Part shown: positions 32,172 to 40,601 of the stretch, in pieces
Numbering within the stretch: the first letter of the stretch is position 1
Layout of the letters: every line of letters starts with the position of its first letter
Source: Sphingomonas sp. Leaf357
GTDB taxonomy: Bacteria; Pseudomonadota; Alphaproteobacteria; Sphingomonadales; Sphingomonadaceae
Length of the DNA: 64,000 nucleotides
Direction: 5' to 3'
Assembly: GCF_001423845.1 (NCBI RefSeq)
Contig: NZ_LMPM01000003.1
Span: 258,014-322,013 of the forward strand
The notes under the pieces: generated by a model
The model's database searches: none
The model's input: only the letters and a program-made list of their open reading frames with translations
Told to the model about the DNA's origin: nothing
Translations under genes and position numbers: made by a program

Positions 32172-33587
32172 TTACCCCATCTGCCGCTTGACGCTCGCCA
32201 TCGTCGCCTTGCCGTAAGGCGGCTTCAGCCCCGCCAGCTTGGCCACGTCGAACCGCGCCTGTTTGTACACCGCCTTGGCGTGGCTGAACGTCATGAACCC
32301 GTCGCGCCCGTGATACGCGCCCATGCCCGAAGGCCCGACGCCGCCGAACGGCAATTCCTCCATGCTGATGTGGAAGATCACGTCGTCCAGCGTCACCCCG
32401 CCCGCGATCGTCCGGTCGAGCACGCGCCGCCGCTCGCCCGCATCGCCGCCGAAATAATATAGTCCCAGCGGCCGGTCGCGCCGGTTGACCTGCGCGATCG
32501 CATCCTCGATCCCCGCATAGCGCCGCACCGGCAGCACCGGCCCGAAGATTTCCTCCTGCATCACCGCCATGTCGTCGGTCACTTCTGTCACGATGTGCAG
32601 CGGCATCTTGCGCGCATTGGACGCGCCGAAATCCTCGTTCCCCGGATTGACCACCTCGACGTTCGCGCCCTTCGCGCGGGCATCGTCGATCAGGTCGGTC
32701 AGCCGCTGGAAATGCCGGTCGTTCACCACCGATGTATAGTCGGGATTGCTCAGCAATGTCGGATACATCGCGGTCGCCGCGCTGCGCAACCCGTCCACCA
32801 CCGCCGCCTCGTCGCCCGCCTCGACCAGCATGTAATCCGGCGCGAGGCAGATCTGTCCGGCGTTCAGCATCTTGCCCAGCGCCACCCGCTCGGTCGCCTG
32901 TTTCAGGTCGGCGCCCTTGCCGACGATCACCGGCGATTTCCCGCCCAGTTCCAGCGTCACCGGCACCAGATTGTCCGCTGCCGCATGCAGGATATGCTTG
33001 CCGACCGACGTTGCCCCGGTGAAGATCAGATGATCGAATGGCAGCGACGCGAACGCCTTGCCCACCTCCGGCCCGCCAGACACGAATGCCAGTTCGTCCG
33101 CCGCGAAATACGTCCCCGCCACCTCTTCGAAAAGGGCGGCGACGCGCGGCGTGAACTCGCTGGTCTTCACCATCGCCCGGTTGCCCGCCGCGAAGATGCC
33201 GGCCAGCGGCGCCATGACCAGATTGACCGGGAAATTCCACGGCGCGATCACGCCGACTACCCCCTTGGGCTGATATTCCACCCAGGCCTTCGCCCCCAGC
33301 AGCCCGAGCGGAAACTGCACCGGTCGCTTGCTCCGCTGCGCCCAGCTGTCGACCGATTTGATCGCATGCCGGATCGGGGCGACCGACGCGGCGATATCGG
33401 TCAGCATCGATTGCTCACGGCTGCGATGCCCGAAATCCTCCGACAGCGCGTCGCAGAACGCCTCGGCATGGTCCGAAATCATCGCCGCCGCGCGCTTCAA
33501 CCGATCCTTGCGCGTCGCGATCGACACCGGCAGTTCGCCTATGAACGCCGCGCGCTGAGCCGTGAGAACCGCCTGCAGATCGATCAT
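32172..33587 (-). CDS. coniferyl-aldehyde-dehydrogenase-type aldehyde dehydrogenase
   Basis: 471 residues from ATG 33587 (MIDLQAVLTAQRAAFIGELP). NAD(P)-dependent aldehyde dehydrogenase: cofactor-binding FTGATSVGKHI, catalytic Glu in LELGGKSPVIVG and catalytic Cys in AGQICLAPDYMLV. The N-terminal RDRL-like segment, KAWVEYQPKGVVGVIAPWNF and the ending GAYHGRDGFMTFSHAKAVYK match the CalB group that oxidises coniferyl aldehyde to ferulate; related enzymes act on medium-chain aldehydes, so the substrate is inferred. It converges with brnA (1 base between stops). The small secreted-protein gene upstream ends 11 bases before it. Confidence 0.88.
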   Translation of the reverse strand: MIDLQAVLTAQRAAFIGELPVSIATRKDRLKRAAAMISDHAEAFCDALSEDFGHRSREQSMLTDIAASVAPIRHAIKSVDSWAQRSKRPVQFPLGLLGAKAWVEYQPKGVVGVIAPWNFPVNLVMAPLAGIFAAGNRAMVKTSEFTPRVAALFEEVAGTYFAADELAFVSGGPEVGKAFASLPFDHLIFTGATSVGKHILHAAADNLVPVTLELGGKSPVIVGKGADLKQATERVALGKMLNAGQICLAPDYMLVEAGDEAAVVDGLRSAATAMYPTLLSNPDYTSVVNDRHFQRLTDLIDDARAKGANVEVVNPGNEDFGASNARKMPLHIVTEVTDDMAVMQEEIFGPVLPVRRYAGIEDAIAQVNRRDRPLGLYYFGGDAGERRRVLDRTIAGGVTLDDVIFHISMEELPFGGVGPSGMGAYHGRDGFMTFSHAKAVYKQARFDVAKLAGLKPPYGKATMASVKRQMG

Positions 33588-33598
33588 GTCGCTCGTCC

Positions 33599-34027
33599 CT
33601 ATGCTTTGGCGCAGCCGATGATCCCGACCACCGCGACCACGACGCTGTCCTTTCCGATACGATCGATCCTGAGCGTCGCGTCTCGCACCGCCGCCCCGTC
33701 CTTCAGATCGGCGCGCGCTTCGACCTTCATGTCGAGCACCGCCGTCACGCCACCACCGGCATATTCGGTCACCCCGGCAAAGCCATAGCCGCCACCGCCA
33801 CCATTCTGCCCGGTGCGCGCGACATCGGTCACCGCCCCGCCGATCGAGACCCGCAACTGCGCGGGGTCGGCGCTCGCCATCGCCACGAACGCCGGCGTCT
33901 CGCCTTTGGCGAACAGATAGGCCGCGCACCCCTTCGCCGGCAGCGCCTGTTTCGGCAGCACGTCGATCGGCAGGCCGGAAACCGGCGCATCGGCCATCAG
34001 GGCGAGCAGGAGTGCGATCAGCATCAT
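33599..34027 (-). CDS. hypothetical exported protein (142 aa)
   Basis: Begins MMLIALLLALMADAPVSGLP, a signal peptide, followed by a beta-rich domain with a glycine run (GQNGGGGGYGF) and alternating DLKDGAAVRDATLRIDRIGK, ending VVGIIGCAKA. Start ATG 34027 (or 34024) overlaps the stop of the prepilin peptidase gene (ATGATGA arrangement), so the two are translationally coupled. No domain is recognised; likely periplasmic. Confidence 0.7.
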   Translation of the reverse strand: MMLIALLLALMADAPVSGLPIDVLPKQALPAKGCAAYLFAKGETPAFVAMASADPAQLRVSIGGAVTDVARTGQNGGGGGYGFAGVTEYAGGGVTAVLDMKVEARADLKDGAAVRDATLRIDRIGKDSVVVAVVGIIGCAKA

Positions 34028-34791
34028 CGCGGAAATCCTAGCAGGAACAGCCACGCCGGGTAAGCCGCGATCGCCAGCAACGCGCCGAACGGGACGCGCG
34101 TCTCCAACGTCGCCCTGCGGCCGAGCATCATGCCGACCGCGACCAGCGCCAGCCCGGTCATCGCCGCCAACAGCAACACCGCCGGCAGCATCGCCCAGCC
34201 GAGCCACAGCCCGATCGCCCCGAGCAACTTGGGATCGCCCCCACCGAGCCCCTCACGCTTGCGCAGCATTCTGTAGCCCGCCCCGATCGCCCACAGAACA
34301 CCGAACCCGGCAACGCCGCCGATCGCCCGGTCGCGCCAGCCCGGCTCCACGCCCAGCAGCCCCGTCGCCAACCCGGCCAGCGCTAGCGTGCCGGTCAGCC
34401 GATCAGGCAGCCAGAATTCCGTCGCGTCCAGCGCCGCCAGCGCCAGCAACAGCCAGCCGAACACCGCCCCCGCCAACCCAGTCGCCCCGGGCACTATGAT
34501 CCCGGCAACCACACCGATCCCCAACGCCGCCAGCTCGATCTGCCAATGTCGTGCGTCGATCTTGGCACCACAGGCGCGGCACCGCCCCCGCGCCAGCGAT
34601 GCGCTCAGCAACGGCACCAGATCGCGCGCGCGCAACGCCACGCCGCAGGCATCGCAATGCGACCGCCCGGTCATAACCGATCGCCCCTGCGGCCAGCGGA
34701 TCGCCAACGTCGCGATGAAGCTGCCCAGGATCGCCCCGAGCACACCCAGCCCGGCCGGCCAGAACAGCAATTCGGGCGTCAGGATTCCCAT
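34024..34791 (-). CDS. prepilin peptidase (A24 aspartic protease)
   Basis: 255 residues, about eight membrane helices. Two zinc-binding CxxC pairs in the first cytoplasmic loop (Cys46/Cys49 in HCDACG, Cys71/Cys74 in CRACG) and the two catalytic aspartates Asp122 (ALDATEFWLPD) and Asp186 (LGGGDPKLLGAIG, the GxGDxK motif). It cleaves the leader of type IV pilin-like or type II secretion pseudopilin precursors and may methylate the new N-terminus. No pilin gene stands near. Coupled to the exported protein gene downstream. Confidence 0.92.
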   Translation of the reverse strand: MGILTPELLFWPAGLGVLGAILGSFIATLAIRWPQGRSVMTGRSHCDACGVALRARDLVPLLSASLARGRCRACGAKIDARHWQIELAALGIGVVAGIIVPGATGLAGAVFGWLLLALAALDATEFWLPDRLTGTLALAGLATGLLGVEPGWRDRAIGGVAGFGVLWAIGAGYRMLRKREGLGGGDPKLLGAIGLWLGWAMLPAVLLLAAMTGLALVAVGMMLGRRATLETRVPFGALLAIAAYPAWLFLLGFPR

Positions 34792-34956
34792 GCCGGAGCG
34801 ATAAGCGGCCCGATCGGCCCCGTCACCATTTTACGTCGCCGTCCGCCCGGAATGGACGGCAAACGCAAACAACGCTCCGGCACGTCCGCGCCATTTGTAA
34901 ACCGTCCCCTCCCCCATTAGATCGCACGCAACACATTCGCGCGAGAGGCCTAAATC

Positions 34957-36147
34957 ATGACCACTACCGATCCCGTCGTCATCCTGTCCTACGCCCGCAC
35001 GCCGATGGGCAGCTTTCAGGGCAGCCTCGCCGGGGCCACCGCCGTCGATCTCGGCGCCACCGCGGTGAAGGCGGCGGTCGAGCGTGCCGGCGTGGACGGC
35101 GCGGACGTCGAGCGCATCTATATGGGCTGCGTTCTGCCCGCCGGCCTCGGCCAGGCTCCTGCACGCCAGGCCGCGCTCAAGGCAGGCCTGCCGATGTCGG
35201 TCGAGGCGACCACGGTAAACAAGATGTGCGGCTCCGGCATGCAGGCCGCGATCATGGGCGCGGATGCCCTCGCCGCCGGGTCGGTCGACCTGCTCGTCGT
35301 CGGCGGCATGGAGAGCATGACCAATGCGCCGTACATTCTCGCCAAGCATCGCGGCGGCGCGCGCATGGGGCATGATCGCGTGATGGATTCGATGTTCCTC
35401 GATGGCCTGGAGGACGCCTACGAACCCGGCCGAGCGATGGGCAGCTTCGCCGAGGAAACCGCCGGCGAATATCAGTTCACGCGGGCCGCGCAGGACGATT
35501 ACGCCATCGCCTCGCTCACCCGCGCGCAGGCCGCTCAAGGCAGCGGCGCGTTCGACCGGGAGATCACCTCGGTCGAGATCACCGGCCGCAAGGGCACTGA
35601 AACCATCACCGCCGACGAACAGCCGCCCAAGGGCAATGCCGACAAGATCCCGACGCTGAAGCCCGCCTTCGCCAAGGACGGCACGATCACCGCCGCCAAC
35701 GCCTCGTCCATCTCGGACGGTGCCGCCGCGCTGGTGATGACGCGCCAGAGCGTCGCCGACGCGCACGGCCTCAAGCCCGTCGCCCGCATCGTCGGGCATG
35801 CCGCTTACGCGCACGAACCCGCCAAGTTCACCACCGCGCCGGTCAGCGCGATCCAGAAGCTGCTCGCCAAGACCGGCTGGAGCGTAGGCGACGTGGATCT
35901 GTTCGAGATCAACGAAGCCTTCGCCGTCGTCTCGATGATCGCCATGCGCGACCTCGACATTCCCCATGACAAGGTCAACGTGAACGGCGGCGCCACCGCG
36001 CTCGGCCATCCGATCGGTGCCAGCGGCGCCCGCATCCTCGCCACCCTGATCGCCGCGCTGCAAAACCGCGGCCTGAAAAAGGGCGTCGCGGCGCTCTGCA
36101 TCGGCGGCGGAGAGGCGACGGCTGTGGCGGTGGAATTGGTGGGGTAG
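34957..36147 (+). CDS. acetyl-CoA C-acetyltransferase (thiolase)
   Basis: 396 residues. Nucleophile Cys91 in VNKMCGSGMQAAI, His in GGATALGHPIGASGAR and second Cys in AALCIGGGEATA, all intact. The order and length fit biosynthetic thiolases (AtoB/PhaA type), which join two acetyl-CoA to acetoacetyl-CoA or run the reverse. Start ATG 34957 has AGAGG upstream. No phaB or atoD neighbours, so the pathway (ketogenesis, PHB or leucine/isoleucine breakdown) is open. A terminator follows at 36213. Confidence 0.93.
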   Translation: MTTTDPVVILSYARTPMGSFQGSLAGATAVDLGATAVKAAVERAGVDGADVERIYMGCVLPAGLGQAPARQAALKAGLPMSVEATTVNKMCGSGMQAAIMGADALAAGSVDLLVVGGMESMTNAPYILAKHRGGARMGHDRVMDSMFLDGLEDAYEPGRAMGSFAEETAGEYQFTRAAQDDYAIASLTRAQAAQGSGAFDREITSVEITGRKGTETITADEQPPKGNADKIPTLKPAFAKDGTITAANASSISDGAAALVMTRQSVADAHGLKPVARIVGHAAYAHEPAKFTTAPVSAIQKLLAKTGWSVGDVDLFEINEAFAVVSMIAMRDLDIPHDKVNVNGGATALGHPIGASGARILATLIAALQNRGLKKGVAALCIGGGEATAVAVELVG

Positions 36148-36212
36148 GCCTCCACGGCGTCTCGCGTGCTTCACCCCGCTGATCGGCGAGCAGCGTCTCT
36201 CGCGGACACGGA

Positions 36213-36246
36213 AAGCCGTCGATCTGGCGATCGACGGCTTTTTCTT
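36213..36246 (+). terminator. rho-independent terminator of the thiolase gene
   Basis: AAGCCGTCGAT (36213-36223) pairs with ATCGACGGCTT (36230-36240) around a 6-base loop, then TTTCTT. An 11-bp perfect stem followed by T residues 66 bases after the stop. Confidence 0.9.
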
Positions 36247-36268
36247 AGCCTCGTATCGGGCTGTCAAA

Positions 36269-36372
36269 TCAGGCGGAGGTGAGCCGGGCAGCGGTCTTGC
36301 GGCGACCGCCCATTGCGAAACCGACGAGATCGAAACCCGCCACCATCATCGCCCAGATCGCCGGCTCGGGCT
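36269..36372 (-). pseudogene. orphan PEPxxWA-CTERM tail
   Basis: The leftward frame ending at 36269 reads KPEPAIWAMMVAGFDLVGFA followed by MGGRRKTAARLTSA: a complete PEPxxWA sorting signal (motif, hydrophobic helix, basic cluster). There is no start codon, signal peptide or mature domain in front; upstream, the frame runs straight into the GNAT gene in another frame. It is best explained as the 3' remnant of a deleted PEP-CTERM gene. Confidence 0.7.
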
Positions 36373-36426
36373 TACGGGCGCGATCACGATGCAGCAGACA
36401 TCCCAACCACCAATTGCGGTCCGGCT

Positions 36427-36885
36427 TCAGCCCAGCCCCAACGTATAATACCGGCTGAACCCCGTATCCGAATAGCCCGCGAACGGCCCGCACGTCTCGA
36501 ACCCCGCACGCTCGTACATCGCCCGCGCCGCCGCGAACGCCGCGTTGCTGCCCGTTTCCAGGCTCAGCCGCGCGTAGCCCCGCGCGCGCGCCTCGGCGAT
36601 CAGATAGCCCAGCATCATACCCCCCGCGCCGCGGCGCAGCTGGTCGGGCGCGGTCCGCATCGATTTCAGCTCGCCATGCGCGGCATCCAGTTCCTTCATC
36701 GCGCCCAGCGCCAGCAGCGTCTCTCCCTCCCACGCCGACCAGACCGTTACGTCCGGCGCGCGCAACCCGTTATGGTCGAGCGCGAACACCGCGCCCGGCG
36801 GGGAATTCTCCAACGCCTGCGCCAGGTGATAATCGAGCAACGCGATCACCGCCGGATGCGACAGATCGTCGCGGGCGATCCGCAT
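36427..36885 (-). CDS. GNAT family N-acetyltransferase
   Basis: 152 residues from ATG 36885. GNAT fold with the acetyl-CoA pyrophosphate-binding loop LRRGAGGMMLGYLI (Q/RxxGxG/A type) and the C-terminal NAAFAAARAMYERAGFETCG. ELKSMRTAPDQLRRGAGG is typical of the PhnO/YtmI-like group acting on small molecules or peptides; no substrate can be named. It follows the SH3 gene by 5 bases and is thus probably in the same transcript. Confidence 0.88.
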   Translation of the reverse strand: MRIARDDLSHPAVIALLDYHLAQALENSPPGAVFALDHNGLRAPDVTVWSAWEGETLLALGAMKELDAAHGELKSMRTAPDQLRRGAGGMMLGYLIAEARARGYARLSLETGSNAAFAAARAMYERAGFETCGPFAGYSDTGFSRYYTLGLG

Positions 36886-36890
36886 CGCGC

Positions 36891-37382
36891 TCAGAACTGC
36901 TCCTCGGGATCGACGCCCCACAGATGCGACGTCTCGATGAAGCCGCCGCGCCCGCGCACGTCGAAATGGCACCAGCCGCGCGTGCACTTGCTCAGCCGTC
37001 CGACCACGCCCGGCGCCACCCGCCACGTCACTTTCGCGCCGGGTCGCGGCGATTCCTGCAACTCCGCCACCTGCCCGACGATTAAGGCGGTGCGGGTCTC
37101 GCTGATCAGCGTGCCCATGATCCAGCCCTGGATCCCGCCCGGATCCTCCACCTTCATCCACGCGCCACGCTCGTACACCGCCAGCACCTTCACCGGCAGA
37201 TCGGCGCGCTGATACAGCCAGCTCGCCGGATAGCTCCGCGCCGGACCGGTCCGCATCCGCGCCTTGCCGGCCGAGATCGAGCCGTAATACGGCGTCTTCT
37301 TCTGCACCAGCGCCGCCATCGCGCCCGAGCCCAACAGCGCGGCCGCCCCGCACGCGAGCAGAAGTCTCGCAGCCCTACGCAT
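36891..37382 (-). CDS. exported SH3-like domain protein
   Basis: 163 residues. Signal peptide (MRRAARLLLACGAAALLGSG), then two bacterial SH3-type repeats: ARMRTGPARSYPASWLYQRA continuing into GAWMKVEDPGGIQGWIMGTL, and VTWRVAPGVVGRLSKCTRGW into CHFDVRGRGGFIETSHLWGV. The R-x-G-P...W-x-x-I pattern matches the alphaproteobacterial family often called SH3-like or DUF1058. Such domains bind peptidoglycan or proteins in the periplasm. It is divergent from the hydroxyacid dehydrogenase gene. Confidence 0.88.
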   Translation of the reverse strand: MRRAARLLLACGAAALLGSGAMAALVQKKTPYYGSISAGKARMRTGPARSYPASWLYQRADLPVKVLAVYERGAWMKVEDPGGIQGWIMGTLISETRTALIVGQVAELQESPRPGAKVTWRVAPGVVGRLSKCTRGWCHFDVRGRGGFIETSHLWGVDPEEQF

Positions 37383-37478
37383 ACATTGCCCCTTGAAAAC
37401 CGGCCTGCCTTCTACGCCCTACCGCACGGCCGCATCAACCACATTGACGCCGCCGACCGCCTCCGCCAAGCCACGAAC

Positions 37479-38474
37479 ATGCCCGAAACGAGACGCCCCA
37501 CTCCAAAGGTTTTCGTCACGCGCGAACTCACCGATGCGGTGATGGACCGGATGGAGCAGCTGTTCGACACGACCAACAACCGCACCGACGCGCCGCTCTC
37601 GCCCGAACAGCTGCGCGCCGCCGTGCAGGATTGCGACGTGCTCGTCCCCACCGTCACCGACGAGATCGACGCCGCGCTGATCGAGTCCGCCGGCCCGCGC
37701 CTGAAACTGATCGCCAATTACGGTGCCGGCGTGAACCATATCGACCTGAAGGCGGCGCGGGCCCGCGGCATCATCGTCACCAACACGCCCGGCGTCCTGA
37801 CCGAGGACACCGCCGACATGACGATGGCGCTGATCCTCTCCGTGCCCCGCCGGCTCGCCGAAGGCGAGAAGCTCGTCCGCTCGGGCCAGTGGACCGGCTG
37901 GAGCCCCGGCGGCATGCTCGGCCACCGCATCGGTGGCAAGGCGCTGGGCATCGTCGGCATGGGGCGCATCGGCCAGGCGGTGGCGCTGCGCGCCCGCGCC
38001 TTCGGCCTCTCGGTCCATTACCACAATCGCCACCGCCTGCCCGCCGTGCTGGAGGCGCAGCTCGCCGCGACCTGGCACGAGGATCTCGACACGATGCTCG
38101 GCAGCATCGACATCCTGACGATCCACACGCCGCTCAATGCCGACAGCAAGAGCCTGATCGACGCCCGCCGCATCGCCCTGCTCCGCCCTCACGTCTATCT
38201 GATCAACGCCGCGCGCGGCGGCATCGTCGATGAAGACGCGCTCACCGCCGCGCTGGAATCCGGCGACCTCGCCGGTGCCGGGCTGGACGTGTGGAAGCAC
38301 GAGCCTCGGATCGACCCCCGCCTGCTCGCGCTCCCCAACGTCGTCATGCTGCCGCATATGGGATCGGCGACGTTCGAAGGCCGCATGGCCACGGGTGATC
38401 GCGTGATCCAGAACATCCGCATGTGGGCCGACGGCCACCGCCCGCAGGATCAGGTGCTGGAGGGCTGGGCCTGA
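37479..38474 (+). CDS. D-2-hydroxyacid dehydrogenase (glyoxylate/hydroxypyruvate reductase type)
   Basis: 331 residues from ATG 37479 (MPETRRPTPKVFVTRELTDA); 31 codons upstream are open but look non-protein. Rossmann dinucleotide loop GMGRIGQAVALRA, catalytic Arg in INAARGGIVDE, Glu in GLDVWKHEP and His in LPHMGSATFEGR. ANYGAGVNHIDLKAARARGI and the overall length match alphaproteobacterial glyoxylate reductases that reduce glyoxylate or hydroxypyruvate with NAD(P)H. Converges with the next gene, overlapping by 25 bases. Confidence 0.9.
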   Translation: MPETRRPTPKVFVTRELTDAVMDRMEQLFDTTNNRTDAPLSPEQLRAAVQDCDVLVPTVTDEIDAALIESAGPRLKLIANYGAGVNHIDLKAARARGIIVTNTPGVLTEDTADMTMALILSVPRRLAEGEKLVRSGQWTGWSPGGMLGHRIGGKALGIVGMGRIGQAVALRARAFGLSVHYHNRHRLPAVLEAQLAATWHEDLDTMLGSIDILTIHTPLNADSKSLIDARRIALLRPHVYLINAARGGIVDEDALTAALESGDLAGAGLDVWKHEPRIDPRLLALPNVVMLPHMGSATFEGRMATGDRVIQNIRMWADGHRPQDQVLEGWA

Positions 38475-39184
38475 TCCCCCGGCCGGTCGCCGGCCGGCGG
38501 CTGTGGCGCCTTCGTCCGCGCCCGGACGATCGCCTGGATCTTCCGCGTCAGGCTCGCCTCGACCTCGGCGATCGACAGTAGCCGCTCGCAGAAAGACCCA
38601 CCGGCCCGCTCGCACGCTGCCCGTGCCGCGGCTTCCAGTTCGGCCTGAGTCGCCGTGGCGAGATCGGGCTGCTCCGGCGTCCCCACCGGCACACGGTGGC
38701 GGTACAGCATCCCGAGGCAGGAATCCGAATACCGCCGCTTCACGCCCACCTGAACCCCGCCGTGGAACACCGGTTCGTCCCAGCCCTCGACGCCGCGTTC
38801 GTACGCCGCCTGCTCCAGGATCGGCGCGACGATCGATACCGCCTTGTCCCATGCGGCGGCGAATTCGGGCGATCGCTTGCGCAGGCGTTCCGCCGACGTC
38901 CTCGACATGCCCACCCGCTTGCAGGCGTCCGTCACCGATCCGAGTTCGGCCAGGCCACGCAGGAACGTCCGCTGCCGGATCGGCGTCCAGCCGTCGTTGC
39001 GATGGCGCAGCGGCACGATCACGTCCGGTACCCCTTTCGCGGCGCGCGGCGCGGGCTTCTTTCGCTGGGCTTTCGGCGTCGCCTTTTTGGGCGCGCTCGT
39101 CACAGACGCCGCTGTTCCATCGACGACCATAGGTCCGGTCGCCTTGCGCCCGCGCCTCCGCCCGGACCCCGTTGTATCGTTCAT
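38450..39184 (-). CDS. terminase-small-subunit-like helix-turn-helix protein
   Basis: 244 residues. A very basic, proline/alanine-rich N-terminus (KKATPKAQRKKPAPRAAKG), then RHRNDGWTPIRQRTFLRGLA and LGSVTDACKRVGMSRTSAER, the helix-turn-helix arrangement of phage terminase small subunits, and a region with YERGVEGWDEPVFHGGVQVG and YSDSCLGMLYRHR that is also seen in phage-like hypothetical proteins. No other phage genes are near, so it is either a prophage relic or a domesticated DNA-binding protein. Its 3' end overlaps the dehydrogenase gene. Confidence 0.7.
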   Translation of the reverse strand: MNDTTGSGRRRGRKATGPMVVDGTAASVTSAPKKATPKAQRKKPAPRAAKGVPDVIVPLRHRNDGWTPIRQRTFLRGLAELGSVTDACKRVGMSRTSAERLRKRSPEFAAAWDKAVSIVAPILEQAAYERGVEGWDEPVFHGGVQVGVKRRYSDSCLGMLYRHRVPVGTPEQPDLATATQAELEAAARAACERAGGSFCERLLSIAEVEASLTRKIQAIVRARTKAPQPPAGDRPGDQAQPSST

Positions 39185-39321
39185 AAAGCCCTCCTCACTG
39201 ATCGAGTCGAGCGCACCAGATATTACAGCTCACATCCTGTAGGAAAGAACATTTTGGGAACAAACGCCTGGCGTCTCTCCCGGGGACGCCATCGGATCGA
39301 TCCACATCGTCCCGAAAACAG

Positions 39322-39351
39322 CAAAAGCCGCCGGTCTTGCGACCGGCGGCT
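39322..39351 (-). terminator. rho-independent terminator of the metalloprotease gene
   Basis: Read leftward, AGCCGCCGGTC-GCAA-GACCGGCGGCT followed by TTTTG: an 11-bp perfect stem with tetraloop and short T-run, 30 bases after the stop at 39381. Confidence 0.9.
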
Positions 39352-39380
39352 CGAGCCCCCCCTACCGAAGTAGCGGAATT

Positions 39381-40601
39381 TTAGGCGAAGGCGACCTTGG
39401 CGGTGCGGCGGCGATAGCGTGCCGATGCGCCGACCATGCCGAAGCCCAGGATCATCATGCCCCAGGTCGTCGGCTCGGGGACCGCGACGGCGAACGCGCG
39501 ATAGGCGTCGGCCGTGGTGTAGCGGTAGCCCGAATTGCCGAGCACGTCGAAGCCGATGTTCCAGCCGATCGCGTCATAGGCGGCCAGGTCGAGCGCGGTG
39601 ATTTCCTGCATCTGGCCGTAGCCCGACGTCGGATCGAGAATGCCGAGCTGCGGAACCCCCGATGCGCTGTCCTTCCAATGCGATGCCTGGCGACCGTCGC
39701 CGTTCAATACGCCCGTCGAGAAACGCGAGTCACCGAACAGCTGCGTCACGCCACCATCGATCGAGAAATACGGCACGTTCTGCGTCGACCAGTCGAGATT
39801 GCCGGCCGAGCTGTAGCGGAACAGATCGAGCTGGCTCATCACGACGAAGCCTTCGAGCGAGCTGAGCGACGTGCTGCCCGGCGAAGTGCGCGCGTCGACT
39901 GAGTCGACACCGCTGACGAAGCCCAGAGCGTGGCCGATTTCGTGGATTGCGACACCGATGAAGTCGAACGAGTCCGAAGAGATGCCATCGGTCGGATCGA
40001 AGTCGAACTTGAACAGGTTGCTGAACGTGATGCTGCCGTCCGCGCCCGTGTTGGTGATCGCCGCGCCGTTCACGTCGACGGTTGCGCCCATCGCCTTGGC
40101 CGAAGCCTTGGTGACGGCCACGGTCGAGTTGTTGACGCTGCCGTCATTGTCGATGCGGGTCGACAGATCGGTGTAGCCGTTGGTCGCGTTGACGCCGTTG
40201 GCAAAGCCATTCGAGATGGCCGAGACTGCGCCCGCGCCGGCGATCGCGGTGCTGGTGCCCAGCGGACGCAGGTTGGCGACGGCCTGGTTGTCGAGTGCGC
40301 TGGTCTTGTCCGCGTTGAGGAGCGAATAGGCCTGGTTCATCGACAGCAGCGAGCGCGTGCTGCCGGTCGAGCCGAGAATGCCGGTGCCGAGCGCCGAGAA
40401 CCCGATGTTCAGGTTGATCGTGACGTTGTCCTTGAGGACCGATGCCCAATAGGCGGCTGCGATCTCGAACCCTGCGCGTGCCTGCGTGCCGACTGCGGCG
40501 CCGCCGGTGTCGGTGAGAACGAACGTAGTAGCCTGTGCCGTGCCTGCCGAAAGCACGCCGAGCGCCGCGACGGACGCGAGTAAACGCTTGGAAATTTTCA
40601 T
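39381..40601 (-). CDS. secreted zinc metalloprotease with PEPxxWA-CTERM anchor
   Basis: 406 residues from ATG 40601 (AGGGG upstream). Signal peptide (MKISKRLLASVAALGVLSAG, cut near AQA), a domain with TDTGGAAVGTQARAGFEIAA and YWASVLKDNVTINLNIGFS, and the metzincin zinc site H-E-I-G-H-A-L-G-F (FIGVAIHEIGHALGFVSG). It ends with VPEPTTWGMMILGFGMVGAS and RYRRRTAKVAFA, a PEPxxWA sorting signal. It matches the NF038122-type metalloprotease group of sphingomonads. Likely exported and anchored by an exosortase, then digesting surface or matrix proteins. Terminator follows. Confidence 0.92.
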   Translation of the reverse strand: MKISKRLLASVAALGVLSAGTAQATTFVLTDTGGAAVGTQARAGFEIAAAYWASVLKDNVTINLNIGFSALGTGILGSTGSTRSLLSMNQAYSLLNADKTSALDNQAVANLRPLGTSTAIAGAGAVSAISNGFANGVNATNGYTDLSTRIDNDGSVNNSTVAVTKASAKAMGATVDVNGAAITNTGADGSITFSNLFKFDFDPTDGISSDSFDFIGVAIHEIGHALGFVSGVDSVDARTSPGSTSLSSLEGFVVMSQLDLFRYSSAGNLDWSTQNVPYFSIDGGVTQLFGDSRFSTGVLNGDGRQASHWKDSASGVPQLGILDPTSGYGQMQEITALDLAAYDAIGWNIGFDVLGNSGYRYTTADAYRAFAVAVPEPTTWGMMILGFGMVGASARYRRRTAKVAFA

